Assembly (NCBI RefSeq): GCF_000175615.1
Contig: NZ_ACVO01000017.1
Coordinates: 186,001 to 250,000 of the forward strand
Reading direction: 5' to 3'
Source of the DNA: Rothia mucilaginosa ATCC 25296
GTDB lineage: Bacteria; Actinomycetota; Actinomycetes; Actinomycetales; Micrococcaceae
Length of the DNA stretch: 64,000 nucleotides
Positions 49,021 to 59,392 of the stretch are shown here, piece after piece; position 1 is the first letter of the stretch; every line of letters begins with the position of its first letter. Made by a program: the position numbers and the translations under genes. The notes beneath the pieces are model-generated. The model did no database searches. It was not told where the DNA came from and saw only the letters and a program-made list of their open reading frames with translations.

Positions 49021-49083
49021 GATGCTTCCTTAGCCTTTTGTATGGCTGCTGTAGTGTGCCGAGTGGTGACTAGTTGCTGGTGG

Positions 49084-49716
49084 TTAGCGGCGGGTCTTGC
49101 CGGATGCCAGCGAGGAGAGCACACCGGTCTTGGCGAGGTTCTGCACGAGAATCCACGCCAGGAAGCCTGCGATAACTGCACCGGAGACGACGGCGCACGC
49201 TACGTAGATGATTGCCTTGACCGGTTCCATGTCGGGGTAGTAGATGAAGATTTCGTTAACGCCCATGAACAGGCCGCTGAGCGCACCGGAGAAGATGGCG
49301 ACGGTTGCGTTCCAGCGGCGGTAGCGGAAGATCGCGAAGGCGATTTCAGCGCCGAGGCCCTGGAAGAGGCCCGCAATCAGGATTTCGCCGCTCCATGCGC
49401 CGCCGGTGAAGAGTACGGAAATGAATGCTGCGACGATTTCGCCGAAGAGTGCCGCACCGGGCTTGCGGATGAGCAGGCCGCCGAGGGTGCCGCCGAGTAG
49501 CCACGCGCCGGCGACGATGGGGCGGAATTCGGGTGCTGCTACGAGTGCGGTTTTGGCGGCGGGGCCGACTGCGATGTCCCAGATCCAGAAGATGACGGCG
49601 CAGGCTACTGCGATAACTGCAGCGATGACGATTTCGTTGACTCGCCAGCGCAGGTTCGGCTTCTTCGCTTCTGCCTGGGTAGATGCCTGGGAGGCGGGGG
49701 TTGCGTTCTGTGACAT
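49084..49716 (-). CDS. ECF substrate-binding component, YkoE family
   Basis: A 210-residue protein. After a short hydrophilic start come about six helices (VNEIVIAAVIAVACAVIFWI, GAWLLGGTLGGLLIRKPGAA and others). The motif AALFGEIVAAFIS and the GAEIAFAIFRYRRW loop fit YkoE, the S component for thiamin or hydroxymethylpyrimidine. A TPP riboswitch lies about 75 bp upstream, strongly supporting thiamin-related uptake. The ribosome-binding site GGAAGG is part of a small hairpin. Confidence 0.9.
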   Translation of the reverse strand: MSQNATPASQASTQAEAKKPNLRWRVNEIVIAAVIAVACAVIFWIWDIAVGPAAKTALVAAPEFRPIVAGAWLLGGTLGGLLIRKPGAALFGEIVAAFISVLFTGGAWSGEILIAGLFQGLGAEIAFAIFRYRRWNATVAIFSGALSGLFMGVNEIFIYYPDMEPVKAIIYVACAVVSGAVIAGFLAWILVQNLAKTGVLSSLASGKTRR

Positions 49717-49723
49717 TGATGGT

Positions 49724-49741
49724 CCTTCCGTCGTTGGAAGG
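49724..49741 (-). promoter_or_regulatory. Hairpin sequestering the ykoE ribosome-binding site
   Basis: CCTTCC and GGAAGG pair around a 6-nt loop; GGAAGG is the Shine-Dalgarno sequence of the YkoE-family gene. Together with the TPP aptamer it suggests translational control. Confidence 0.55.
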
Positions 49742-49784
49742 GGAATGTCCTCGCCCTCTGATTGGACGAGGGCATTGAGAAGAA

Positions 49785-49870
49785 ATTCGACTCCCTACGC
49801 CGGTACTAACCGGATCAGGTTCGAGGGTCTGCTTAGCACTCTCAGCGCCTCGGTGGCGCTCCCCTGTCGT
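49785..49870 (-). promoter_or_regulatory. TPP (thiamin pyrophosphate) riboswitch
   Basis: On the minus strand the conserved blocks appear in order: ACAGGGGAGC, GCGCTGAGAGTG, ACCCTCGAACCTGATC, GGTTAGTACCGGCGTAGGGA. This is the classic THI-box pattern. It sits ahead of the YkoE-EcfA-EcfT operon and should shut it off when TPP is high. Confidence 0.97.
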
Positions 49871-50141
49871 GTGGGGTTCCTTGTCCGTACCGTTGTGGTG
49901 CGGGTGGGAACCCAGGTTCGATTGTAGGCTTGTCTGGCTGTTCGTGCCAATTTGCCGCTTTTTGTTTCGTTCTTCTGCCCACATTACAGAATTGCACGGT
50001 GTACAATTTTGGGACGGAGAGGCTCCAAGGCGGCACGAACGCCTTAAACCCTATACGCTAGGGAGTGGCGCTCTTTTCTCACCCAACCCCGAAGGGGTTC
50101 ACGGGCAGGACGCCGCATCGTATACAGCTAAGGAGATACAT
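49871..50141. other. Divergent intergenic region
   Basis: About 270 bp between the riboswitch and the DUF4235 gene. It should hold the riboswitch promoter (minus) and the DUF4235 promoter (plus; TACAAT near 50002 is a candidate). No other gene seen. Confidence 0.35.
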
Positions 50142-50375
50142 ATGAACCCCGTCGCTAAGCTTGCTCTTGCGGGTATCAACATGGGCGCTGCTGCCCTGGT
50201 TGGTAAGGGCCTGGGCGCAGCCTGGACCAAGGCTACCGGTAACCAGCCTCCCGCCATTTCCCACGAGTCTGAAGATACCCTGCGTCAGGTCATCCTCTGG
50301 ACCGTTCTGACCTCCGTCGTGGGTGCTGTGGTGAGCTTCGGTATTGCTCGCCTGCAGCGTCGTTTCTTCAACTAA
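50142..50375 (+). CDS. DUF4235-like small membrane protein
   Basis: A 77-residue protein with two hydrophobic stretches (LALAGINMGAAALVGKGLG and VILWTVLTSVVGAVVSFGI), the second near the C-terminus with a basic end RLQRRFFN. The layout (first helix, W-x-x-x-T/S-G segment, second helix) fits DUF4235, a family common in actinobacteria. The start has AAGGAGATACAT, an ideal ribosome-binding site. Function unknown. Confidence 0.75.
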   Translation: MNPVAKLALAGINMGAAALVGKGLGAAWTKATGNQPPAISHESEDTLRQVILWTVLTSVVGAVVSFGIARLQRRFFN

Positions 50376-50409
50376 GACTTTGCGCTTTCCGCGCGAAAGT
50401 TCATGAACT

Positions 50410-50444
50410 AGGCGGTACGTATCTTCGCTCGGTACGTACCGCCT
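50410..50444 (+). terminator. Hairpin, possible miniature of the repeat
   Basis: AGGCGGTACGTA and TACGTACCGCCT arms around TCTTCGCTCGG. The CTTCGCTC word matches the repeat family. It lies after the DUF4235 gene and may terminate it. Confidence 0.6.
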
Positions 50445-50535
50445 GGTGTTCCATCTTCAGCACGCCCGCCCCACTTCAGCCGGTTTCACGCCGCCGCTAC
50501 GCTGAAGCGCCACCTCGGCATCCGAAAGCACAACT

Positions 50536-51972
50536 ATGACTATTTCTTCTCCCCGCCGTAAGACGAAGGCTCAGCGTAGGGTCGTTGACCACGCGAACAG
50601 CCGCCGTTCGGTCGCGTCCTGGGTCATGTGGGATGTTGGTTCGTCGAGCTTCGACTCGATTATGACGACCTTCATCTTCACCGTGTATCTGACCAGCAGC
50701 TATTTCGGTACGCCCGAAGAGACCTCTTCGGCGCTATCACTGGGTCTGACCATTGCCGGTTTCCTCATTGCGATTCTAGCGCCGGTGACCGGCCAGCGTA
50801 ACGACAAGTCCGGCAAGGGCATCTTCTGGCTCGGTGTGAACACCATGCTACTAGTCGGTTCGATGGCGGCGTGCTTCTTCGTGGGCCCCACCCCGCAGTA
50901 CCTGTGGCTGGGTGTCACGCTGATTTCTGCGGCGAGCGTGTTCAGCGAGTTCGCGTACGTGAACTATAACGCCGTACTGCCGCGCATCTCCCACCCGGAG
51001 AATATCGGTAAGATTTCGGGCGCCGGATGGGCTGCCGGCTACATTGGCGGCATCCTGGCGCTAGCTGTGGTGCTGTGGGGTTTTGTGCTTACCCCCGAAG
51101 TGCTCGGCCTGACCACCGATAACGCCCTGAATATCCGTGCGGTCGCGCTATTCGCCGCCGCCTGGTGTTTGATCTTCTGTCTGCCGCTGCTGATTCGTAT
51201 GCGCACCCGCGAGCGCTTCCTACCGGAGGTGCTGCCCACCCGCGAGCTGCGTTTCCTGGAGCTCGGCATGGAGCGTCTCTCCCCGGCTCGTCAGGGCGGT
51301 CTGCTCGCCTCCTACAAGGCGCTGTGGCGCACGATTCGTCGCCTGAAGATGACGTCCCCGCAGACCCTGTGGTTCCTGATTGCTTCGGCGGTGTTCCGTG
51401 ATGGCCTGTCCGGTATTTTTACGTTCGGCGGTATTCTCGCGGCGGGCACGTTCGGTTTCAGCACTTCCGAGGTGATCCTGTTCGGTATTGCCGGTAGCGC
51501 TGTCGCGGCGGCTGGCGCGATCCTGGGCGGCTACCTGGATGACTACCTGGGCCCGAAGACGATTATTGTTATCTCGCTGGTCGGCATTATCTTGGCGGCT
51601 ACCCCGTTGCTGTTCTTCCCTCAGCCTAGCGTGTTCTGGGTATGCGCCCTGCTGCTGTGCCTGTTCGTGGGCCCGGCTCAGTCGGCATCCCGTACTTTCC
51701 TGGCTCGCCTGGCTGATCCCGGTACTGAGGGTGAGCTGTTCGGCCTGTACTCGACCACCGGTCGTGCCACCAGCTTCCTGGCGCCGATGCTGTTCGGTCT
51801 GTGCGTGAGCATCATGGGCGCGCAGATTTGGGGTGTGCTCGGTATTCTGATCGTTGTGGTGGCGGGTCTGCTCCTGCTGCTGCCGGTGAAGGCGCCCGGT
51901 CCGTTGCGTATGCGTGCGGCTCGCCGCGAGCAGAAGCGTGAACAGAAGCGCCGCGACAAGGCAGCCCAGTAG
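50536..51972 (+). CDS. UMF1/Atg22-type MFS transporter
   Basis: A 478-residue, 12-helix MFS protein. The N-terminal segment VASWVMWDVGSSSFDSIMTT corresponds to the W-x-x-Y-D-W-A-N-S-x-F region of the UMF1/Atg22 family; GAGWAAGYIGGILAL after helix 5 also fits. The C-terminus is basic (RREQKREQKRRDK). Substrates of bacterial members are poorly known. Single gene, ended by a strong hairpin. Confidence 0.85.
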   Translation: MTISSPRRKTKAQRRVVDHANSRRSVASWVMWDVGSSSFDSIMTTFIFTVYLTSSYFGTPEETSSALSLGLTIAGFLIAILAPVTGQRNDKSGKGIFWLGVNTMLLVGSMAACFFVGPTPQYLWLGVTLISAASVFSEFAYVNYNAVLPRISHPENIGKISGAGWAAGYIGGILALAVVLWGFVLTPEVLGLTTDNALNIRAVALFAAAWCLIFCLPLLIRMRTRERFLPEVLPTRELRFLELGMERLSPARQGGLLASYKALWRTIRRLKMTSPQTLWFLIASAVFRDGLSGIFTFGGILAAGTFGFSTSEVILFGIAGSAVAAAGAILGGYLDDYLGPKTIIVISLVGIILAATPLLFFPQPSVFWVCALLLCLFVGPAQSASRTFLARLADPGTEGELFGLYSTTGRATSFLAPMLFGLCVSIMGAQIWGVLGILIVVVAGLLLLLPVKAPGPLRMRAARREQKREQKRRDKAAQ

Positions 51973-52070
51973 TGTTGCTCGGTAACGCTGCTCGGTAAGA
52001 CATTGCGGGGCTAGGCGTCCCGCAAACCCCGCAAATACAAGCCTGCAAATACAACCTTGCAAACACACAG

Positions 52071-52111
52071 GGAGGGGCGGGTAGAAGATCATTCTTCTAC
52101 CCGCCCCTTCC
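52071..52111. terminator. Bidirectional terminator
   Basis: A 17-bp stem beginning GGAGGGGCGGGTAGAAG with one mismatch, between convergent genes. Confidence 0.88.
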
Positions 52112-52185
52112 TTGTGCTTAAGCAGTGCCTACCAAGCGGAGCTCAGTAAGCCGCGCCAGAGAGCCGTGTCAGTAAGCCGCGGTGG

Positions 52186-53517
52186 CTAGTCCTCCACCAC
52201 GTCATCCTCATCCTCAGAGACAGCGTCTTCAGAGGAATCCAGTGCAATCTGCTGCTCCTCCTCATCCAGAACCTCATCGCTCGTCATCTGAGCCCAGGTC
52301 GCGTCATCAATCAGCGGATCATCAATCACACGGACCCACAGCATCGAACCAGCCGCCAGAGCACTCAAGTTCTCGTCATACGCCTCCGCAGGCAGACCCT
52401 CAAAAATCTCAGCCAGACGCGCAAACAGGTCATCATACGAAATGTCGCCCTCAGCCTGCAGCCAGCACTCAGCCGCAAACTCAGACAGCTCATTCAGCTC
52501 AGTGTCACACAGCAGCAAGAACGGGCCGTCCTCGCCCACACGCACACCCGAAGTACCCGGCATACGAGACACCGCAATCGTACCGTTCAAGAACACACCC
52601 GGCAGGTGATCCTCAACCGTGTACTTCTCCAGCTTCTCAACCTCATCAGCATTCGGCAGCTCACCGCCATTCAGCAGATTCTGAACCAGCGGCAGAGTAT
52701 CCTCAACCTCCGAGTACACCAGGCGCCACACGCCACCGCAACGCTCCACCAGCTTAGCCAGCGACACAACACCCTCAGGGTGACGCGCCAGACCCGAACT
52801 CTGCTCACTCAAGAACACCAGAGCCTCATGCAGCGGAACACGCTCAAAATACGGCTCCGAAGCCGACTCATCACGAGAAATGAACACAATACGCGACAGC
52901 TTATAGCTGAGGTCATCACGATCAACCACATTCAGGCCCAAATCCACCGGGTTCTGCTGATCCTTCGGCGCATTCGGGTCAACAATCACAGACAACGGCT
53001 TCGGATACGGCGACACAACACCCTCATCCGAAATAATCGCAGTCTCATCAGTCAGGTACGCAAACTTCGAACCCAAGAAACGCGACGCAGTCGTCTTACC
53101 GCTACCAGAAACACCCACCAGCGCAACAGCGCGCTTCGACTCAGGGTCACCGATAACAGCCGCATGCAGCATCACACCGCGACCAACCAGCTGCTCAATC
53201 ATCGCCAACGTAATACGGCTCGTCAGATCCTGCATACCCGAATCATCATCAGCCACACGCAGCGTCGAAACCTTATCAAACGAACCCATCAACGGATTCG
53301 CCAAATCCATCACCGACTCATCAGTCGGCGCATGAACCAGCATCACCTGATCAAAACGAGACAACGAAGCATACGCCTCATCAGGAGTATCAAAAAACTC
53401 CGGAGCAAGAGGCTCCCACGCCTTCTTAAAACGCTCCACAAAAGAGTCCGACATATCAATCAGATACAAAGAAACTTCCGCGCCAGCAACACGCAGAACA
53501 ACAGGCTTCAGATTCAT
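52186..53517 (-). CDS. HPr-kinase-like P-loop protein
   Basis: A 443-residue protein. ATG 53517 has AAGGA upstream; the frame is open beyond it without a signal. The centre resembles the HPr kinase/phosphorylase catalytic core: GVMLHAAVIG, Walker A ALVGVSGSGKTT (135-142), then FAYLTDETAIISDEG. The C-terminal part (~370-420) has a PqqD-like pattern, WLQAEGDISYDDLFARLAE, and the end is very acidic (EDAVSEDEDDVVED). HPrK-like cores occur in peptide-modification and carbohydrate contexts; no partner is encoded here. It lies just downstream of dcd on the same strand. Confidence 0.6.
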   Translation of the reverse strand: MNLKPVVLRVAGAEVSLYLIDMSDSFVERFKKAWEPLAPEFFDTPDEAYASLSRFDQVMLVHAPTDESVMDLANPLMGSFDKVSTLRVADDDSGMQDLTSRITLAMIEQLVGRGVMLHAAVIGDPESKRAVALVGVSGSGKTTASRFLGSKFAYLTDETAIISDEGVVSPYPKPLSVIVDPNAPKDQQNPVDLGLNVVDRDDLSYKLSRIVFISRDESASEPYFERVPLHEALVFLSEQSSGLARHPEGVVSLAKLVERCGGVWRLVYSEVEDTLPLVQNLLNGGELPNADEVEKLEKYTVEDHLPGVFLNGTIAVSRMPGTSGVRVGEDGPFLLLCDTELNELSEFAAECWLQAEGDISYDDLFARLAEIFEGLPAEAYDENLSALAAGSMLWVRVIDDPLIDDATWAQMTSDEVLDEEEQQIALDSSEDAVSEDEDDVVED

Positions 53518-53649
53518 CAAAAAATCCTTAGAGAGTGAGAGATAAAAGCCCGCACGCGAGTGAACGCACGAGCACAACAGGCGAAAAAACCGCCCAACGC
53601 GGGCGCACAAACACACAGCCTGCACGCCCGCACCCCAAAGCGGGAAAGA

Positions 53650-54249
53650 CTAAGACTCCACAGAACCATCCGCAGGAATCATCGTCTGATGAAAATTCAA
53701 ATAACTACGCGAAGCAGTCGGGCCACGCTGACCCTGGTAACGGTTACCATACGCACCAGAACCATACGGATGCTCAGTCGGGCTACTCAAACGGAAGAAA
53801 CACAACTGACCAACCTTAGAACCCGGCCACAACATAATCGGCAAAGTCGCCATATTCGACAACTCAAGCGTCACATGCCCCGAAAAACCAGGATCAATAA
53901 AACCAGCCGTAGAGTGAGTCAGAAGACCCAGACGACCCAACGACGACTTACCCTCCAAACGGGCAGCCACATCATCAGGCAGAGTCACCTTCTCATACGT
54001 AGAACCCAACACAAACTCACCCGGATGCAGAATAAACGGCTCATCAGGAGCCACCTCCACCAGGCGCGTCAAATCCTCCTGCGGCTGAGCAGGATCAATA
54101 TGCGGGTACTTATGGTTATCGAACAGACGGAAGAAACGATCAATCCTCACGTCCACACTTGCAGGCTGAATCATCGACTCATCGAACGGATCAAGAACGA
54201 TGCGCCCATCAGCAATCTCTTGACGAATATCGCGATCTGAAATAAGCAC
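53650..54249 (-). CDS. dcd: dCTP deaminase (probably dUMP-forming)
   Basis: A 199-residue protein from GTG 54249. [12 protein letters not shown], the motif [34 protein letters not shown] and [16 protein letters not shown] match actinobacterial Dcd closely; the mycobacterial member is bifunctional, forming dUMP directly from dCTP, and the same seems likely here. TATCCT ends 6 nt upstream of the GTG, so the message is probably leaderless. Confidence 0.95.
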   Translation of the reverse strand: MLISDRDIRQEIADGRIVLDPFDESMIQPASVDVRIDRFFRLFDNHKYPHIDPAQPQEDLTRLVEVAPDEPFILHPGEFVLGSTYEKVTLPDDVAARLEGKSSLGRLGLLTHSTAGFIDPGFSGHVTLELSNMATLPIMLWPGSKVGQLCFFRLSSPTEHPYGSGAYGNRYQGQRGPTASRSYLNFHQTMIPADGSVES

Positions 54250-54402
54250 GCTTAAAGGATACCTGGCAAACACCACCCACGTGCAGGCATCCACCAGCCC
54301 CAGCACACAGGCCTACATCACATTTCAACCCCGCCACCCCGCACATAAACAACCGCGACACATTTCACCCCCAGCAAGCAGGCGCGATACACTGAAAAAG
54401 AT

Positions 54403-54476
54403 GCGGCTGTAGCTCAATGGTAGAGCGCACGCTTCCCAAGCCTGATACGCGGGTTCGATTCCCGTCAGCCGCTCCA
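54403..54476 (+). tRNA. tRNA-Gly (anticodon CCC)
   Basis: A 74-nt cloverleaf including the encoded CCA. Acceptor GCGGCTG with CAGCCGC, D arm GCTC/GAGC, anticodon loop TTCCCAA and T arm CGGGTTCGATTCCCG. The anticodon stem has one C-C mismatch (CACGC with GCCTG). TACACT lies about 15 bp upstream as a possible -10 box, and a terminator follows. Confidence 0.95.
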
Positions 54477-54477
54477 C

Positions 54478-54515
54478 AAGCCCCGGACCTTATGGTTTGG
54501 GGCTTTATTTTTTAG
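54478..54515 (+). terminator. tRNA-Gly terminator
   Basis: AAGCCCC and GGGGCTT arms followed by TATTTTTTA. Confidence 0.85.
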
Positions 54516-54570
54516 GTTGGATGCGGTGGTTGGGCCAAGAGTTTAGGATGCCGCTTGGGTTGGACGGGTC

Positions 54571-54656
54571 GAGGCGGTATGTTCCTTGCTCCTGCAGGGA
54601 ACCCGTCCTCGCTTCGCGTCGGACACCCTGATGTCGCGACGGAACATACCGGCCTC
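54571..54656 (-). repeat. Structured intergenic repeat, copy E
   Basis: Core in the reverse orientation; arms GAGGCGGTATGTTCC and GGAACATACCGGCCTC pair almost perfectly. Confidence 0.9.
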
Positions 54657-54919
54657 TCCCCTGCAAACTCCCTCCCCTTCCCTGTGTACGAGGTAGGGAA
54701 CGTGGCTGCGCGGCAAGGGTGAGAGCCGCGGGCTACTCGGCTTGGGAAGAGTGTGCGCGGAGGCGGGGAAGGAATACTCGGGTGAGGTACCGCAAACAGC
54801 TCGCCAAGAATGAATATTGGGTTCAGGGCATTGCGGTGACTCCGTATGGGAGGTCAGGGCACCTTCCTGCGGGCTCGCGACAAGAAGGTTTCAGCACGAC
54901 CATGCGAGCGCGCAGCACA
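54657..54919. other. Intergenic stretch between repeat copies E and F
   Basis: About 260 bp. No gene with a credible start, no RNA and no recognised site. Confidence 0.4.
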
Positions 54920-55002
54920 GCTATACCTTCCTGAAGCGACATCAGGGTGCCCGAGCTGAAGCGAGGGCGGGTGCCCCTGTAGGAGCGAAGGAAGTGTATA
55001 GC
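54920..55002 (+). repeat. Structured intergenic repeat, copy F
   Basis: Core flanked by GCTATACCTTCCT and AGGAAGTGTATAGC. Confidence 0.9.
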
Positions 55003-55039
55003 GAGCCAAGCGCACGCACCTCAAAACACTTGAAGGATG

Positions 55040-55133
55040 TTCAACTCACCACACAGTTGTGCTAACCTAACCACAGAAATTCAAAGAGAGAATTTCTAAA
55101 AAACATCTACTCGACGAGGAATCGTAGACCCGC
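55040..55133 (+). promoter_or_regulatory. thiE promoter and leader region
   Basis: TTCAAC (55040-55045), a 17-bp spacer and TAACCT (55063-55068) are a plausible promoter. A perfect AT-rich hairpin, AGAAATTC and GAATTTCT (55075-55097), follows. No TPP riboswitch is seen here, unlike in front of the YkoE operon. Confidence 0.4.
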
Positions 55134-55754
55134 ATGACCCGCGAAACGCACCCCTACACCACCCCCGCACGCCCCCTCGACCTGAACCTCTACCTCGTCA
55201 CAGGCGACAACCCCCTCGAAACCGTCCGGGCAGCCAAACACGCCACCTGCATCCAAGTCAGGTCCAAACCCATCAGTGCGCGCGAGCTCTACCAGCTCAC
55301 CGAAGCTATCGCCGGCATCATCCAGCCGCACCAGACGCTCCTCGTCGACGACCGTGTTGATGTCGCCCTCGCGTTGCGTGCCCGCGGCGTGCGCGTTGAC
55401 GGCGTGCACATCGGTCAAGATGATTTGCCCGTAGCCGACGCCCGCGCCCTCCTCGGCGCCGACGCGGTCATCGGTCTGACCACCGGCACCCGGCAGCTCG
55501 TTGAAGAGTCCAACAAAATCGCGCACCTGATCGACTACATTGGCACCGGGCCGTTCCGCCCCAGCCCCACCAAGCAGTCCAACCGCCCGCCCCTCGGCAT
55601 TGATGGGCTCCGCGAACTTGCCGAACTGTCCGCCGTGCCCACCGTAGCTATCGGCGACATCACCCCCGAAGACTGCCCCGCCATCCGCACCACCGGAGTT
55701 GCCGGAATCGCCATGGTCCGCGCCTTCGTCGACAACCCCGCGCTGCAGGCATAG
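55134..55754 (+). CDS. thiE: Thiamine-phosphate synthase
   Basis: A 206-residue TIM-barrel enzyme that joins HMP-PP and thiazole phosphate. Landmarks: NLYLVTGDN, IQVRSKPISARELYQL, LLVDDRVDVALALRARGVR, VHIGQDDLP, and the phosphate loop YIGTGPFRPSPTKQ. First gene of thiEOSGF; thiO starts 2 bp after its stop. The ribosome-binding site is weak (GAGGAATC at a longer distance). Confidence 0.95.
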   Translation: MTRETHPYTTPARPLDLNLYLVTGDNPLETVRAAKHATCIQVRSKPISARELYQLTEAIAGIIQPHQTLLVDDRVDVALALRARGVRVDGVHIGQDDLPVADARALLGADAVIGLTTGTRQLVEESNKIAHLIDYIGTGPFRPSPTKQSNRPPLGIDGLRELAELSAVPTVAIGDITPEDCPAIRTTGVAGIAMVRAFVDNPALQA

Positions 55755-55756
55755 CC

Positions 55757-56839
55757 ATGACCATCACCATCATTGGCGGCGGAATCATTGGCCTCACCAC
55801 CGCGTTTGAGCTCACCGAACGCGGCGAAAACGTGCACCTCATCGATGCCGAAACCAGCGACTACGGCACCGCCGACGACGGCACGGCGCTCTACCCCGCC
55901 GCCAGCCACTACGCCGGCGGTATGCTCGCGCCCATCGCAGAAGTGCAATTCCAGCAGGACGCGCTCTTCCCGCTCATGACCGCCAGCGCCGACGCCTACC
56001 CCTCCCTTATGGAGAGGCTCAGCCGCGCCACCGACCTGCCCACCGGCTACGACACCACCGGCACGCTCATTGTCGCAGCCGACCGTGCCGACGCCGAGCA
56101 CCTGCAACGCACCCGCGCCTACTACCGGGACATGAACCGCCCCGCAGACCCCGTCACCCCCACGCAGGCACGCACCCTCGAACCGCTCCTGGCCCCGCGT
56201 ATTGCCGGCGCTGTGAGCATCCCCAGTGACCATCAGCTGCACCCGCGGCTCATGAGGCGCGCCCTCAAAGACGCCCTCACCCGCCGCGGCGTCACCTTCA
56301 GCACCGAACGGGTCACCGACCCGGACGCGGGCGACATTATCTGCGCTGGACTAGGGGCAACACTGCACGGGGACTACCCGCTACGCCCCGTCTACGGGGA
56401 CATTCTGCGCCTGCGCGCCCCGCGGCCCATCCTCAAGCATGTAGTGCGCGGCTACGTGAACTCCCGCCCCGTCTACCTCATCCCCCGCCCTGACGGGGAG
56501 CTGTGCATCGGCGCGACCAGCCGCGAAGACCACCGCACACTACCCGCCATTGACGGCGTACACCAGCTGCTACGTGACGCGATTCGGCTCGTGCCCGCCG
56601 TTGAAGAGTGTGAGCTTCTGGAGGCGAACGTCGGCGCCCGCCCCGGAACCCCGGACGACCTGCCTATCTTCGGGCACCGCACTCGCGCTGACGGCACCCG
56701 CCAGCTCGTGTCCACGGGCTATTTCCGCCACGGTATTCTGCTTGCCGCGCTCGCCGGCAAGGTTGGTGCGGAGGTCGCCTGCGGGGCTGAGATTCCGCCC
56801 ATCATGCAGGCGTGCGACCCGGCACGATTCACCCACTAA
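55757..56839 (+). CDS. thiO: Glycine oxidase ThiO
   Basis: A 360-residue FAD-dependent amine oxidase. The dinucleotide-binding motif TIIGGGIIGLTTAFEL is at the N-terminus, and the C-terminal FAD contact region reads SRE...GARPGTPDDLPIFG, then TGYFRHGILLAA. It oxidises glycine to the imine used by ThiG for the thiazole ring, which is the aerobic route. Located between thiE and thiS. Confidence 0.93.
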   Translation: MTITIIGGGIIGLTTAFELTERGENVHLIDAETSDYGTADDGTALYPAASHYAGGMLAPIAEVQFQQDALFPLMTASADAYPSLMERLSRATDLPTGYDTTGTLIVAADRADAEHLQRTRAYYRDMNRPADPVTPTQARTLEPLLAPRIAGAVSIPSDHQLHPRLMRRALKDALTRRGVTFSTERVTDPDAGDIICAGLGATLHGDYPLRPVYGDILRLRAPRPILKHVVRGYVNSRPVYLIPRPDGELCIGATSREDHRTLPAIDGVHQLLRDAIRLVPAVEECELLEANVGARPGTPDDLPIFGHRTRADGTRQLVSTGYFRHGILLAALAGKVGAEVACGAEIPPIMQACDPARFTH

Positions 56840-56887
56840 ACACAGTCCCCGCCGGGTGCACCCGGCGCCTTCACGAAAGGATTTCGC

Positions 56888-57085
56888 ATGATCATCACCT
56901 ACAACGGCGAGCCGCTAACCACGAATGCCCGCACCGTATTTGACCTTGTCCTGGACCAGTTTGGTACCGAAAATGGCGTGGCTGTGGCGCTCAACCGCAG
57001 TATCGTGCCGCGTTCCACGTGGCTGGATGTGCCGCTGAACGAGGGCGATAGGGTGGATGCCCTCACCGCCGTTCAGGGCGGCTAA
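56888..57085 (+). CDS. thiS: Sulfur carrier protein ThiS
   Basis: A 65-residue ubiquitin-like protein ending in the required Gly-Gly (TAVQGG), which ThiF adenylates and thiocarboxylates. MIITYNGEPLTTNARTVFDL is the typical N-terminal strand. The ATG follows GAAAGGATTTCGC. Confidence 0.95.
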   Translation: MIITYNGEPLTTNARTVFDLVLDQFGTENGVAVALNRSIVPRSTWLDVPLNEGDRVDALTAVQGG

Positions 57086-57169
57086 TTCTCCAGCCTGTAC
57101 CGGCGAGATACCCACCGAAAAAAGAACAGATATTCTCGGTTTTTGTTCCCTAAACCGGGCGCACCGTAG

Positions 57170-59043
<1,874 letters not shown>

Positions 59044-59053
59044 GGAACCACCG

Positions 59054-59145
59054 GCGTAGCTATCCCTTCCGGAAGCGACATCAGGGTGTCCGACGCGAAG
59101 CGAGGACGGGTGCCCCTGCAGGAGCGGAGGAAGGGCATAGCGCGC
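59054..59145 (+). repeat. Structured intergenic repeat, copy G
   Basis: Core flanked by GCGTAGCTATCCCTTCC and GGAAGGGCATAGCGCGC; it starts 11 bp after the thiF stop. Confidence 0.9.
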
Positions 59146-59155
59146 CAAGCCCTAA

Positions 59156-59245
59156 GGAAAGCGGTATCGCCCGTAGTGACATCAGGGTGCCCGAAGCGAA
59201 GCGAGGGCGGGTTCCCTGTAGGAACGAGGGCGCATACCGCTTTCC
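59156..59245 (+). repeat. Structured intergenic repeat, copy H
   Basis: Core variant as in copy D; arms GGAAAGCGGTATCGCCC and GGGCGCATACCGCTTTCC. Confidence 0.9.
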
Positions 59246-59392
59246 GCTTAACTGGTAGGCACTTAAGTAGGGACAATTCCCCATGTGCAGGGCGTAAAAT
59301 CGTGTATAACACGGCGGCACATCGCGCGGTTTGTTCTGCCTAAAAACTGCCGCTGCCGCCTCCTGTTTTCGCACACTCACTCTAGGAGTTTT
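59246..59392. other. Promoter region of the MauE-thioredoxin gene
   Basis: About 145 bp without a gene. GTATAACACGG near 59303 may hold a -10 box (TATAAC). Nothing else noted. Confidence 0.3.

Noticed and set aside
54719..55065. Small plus-strand open frames between tRNA-Gly and thiE
   Set aside because: They overlap structured repeat copy F, have no ribosome-binding site and resemble no protein.
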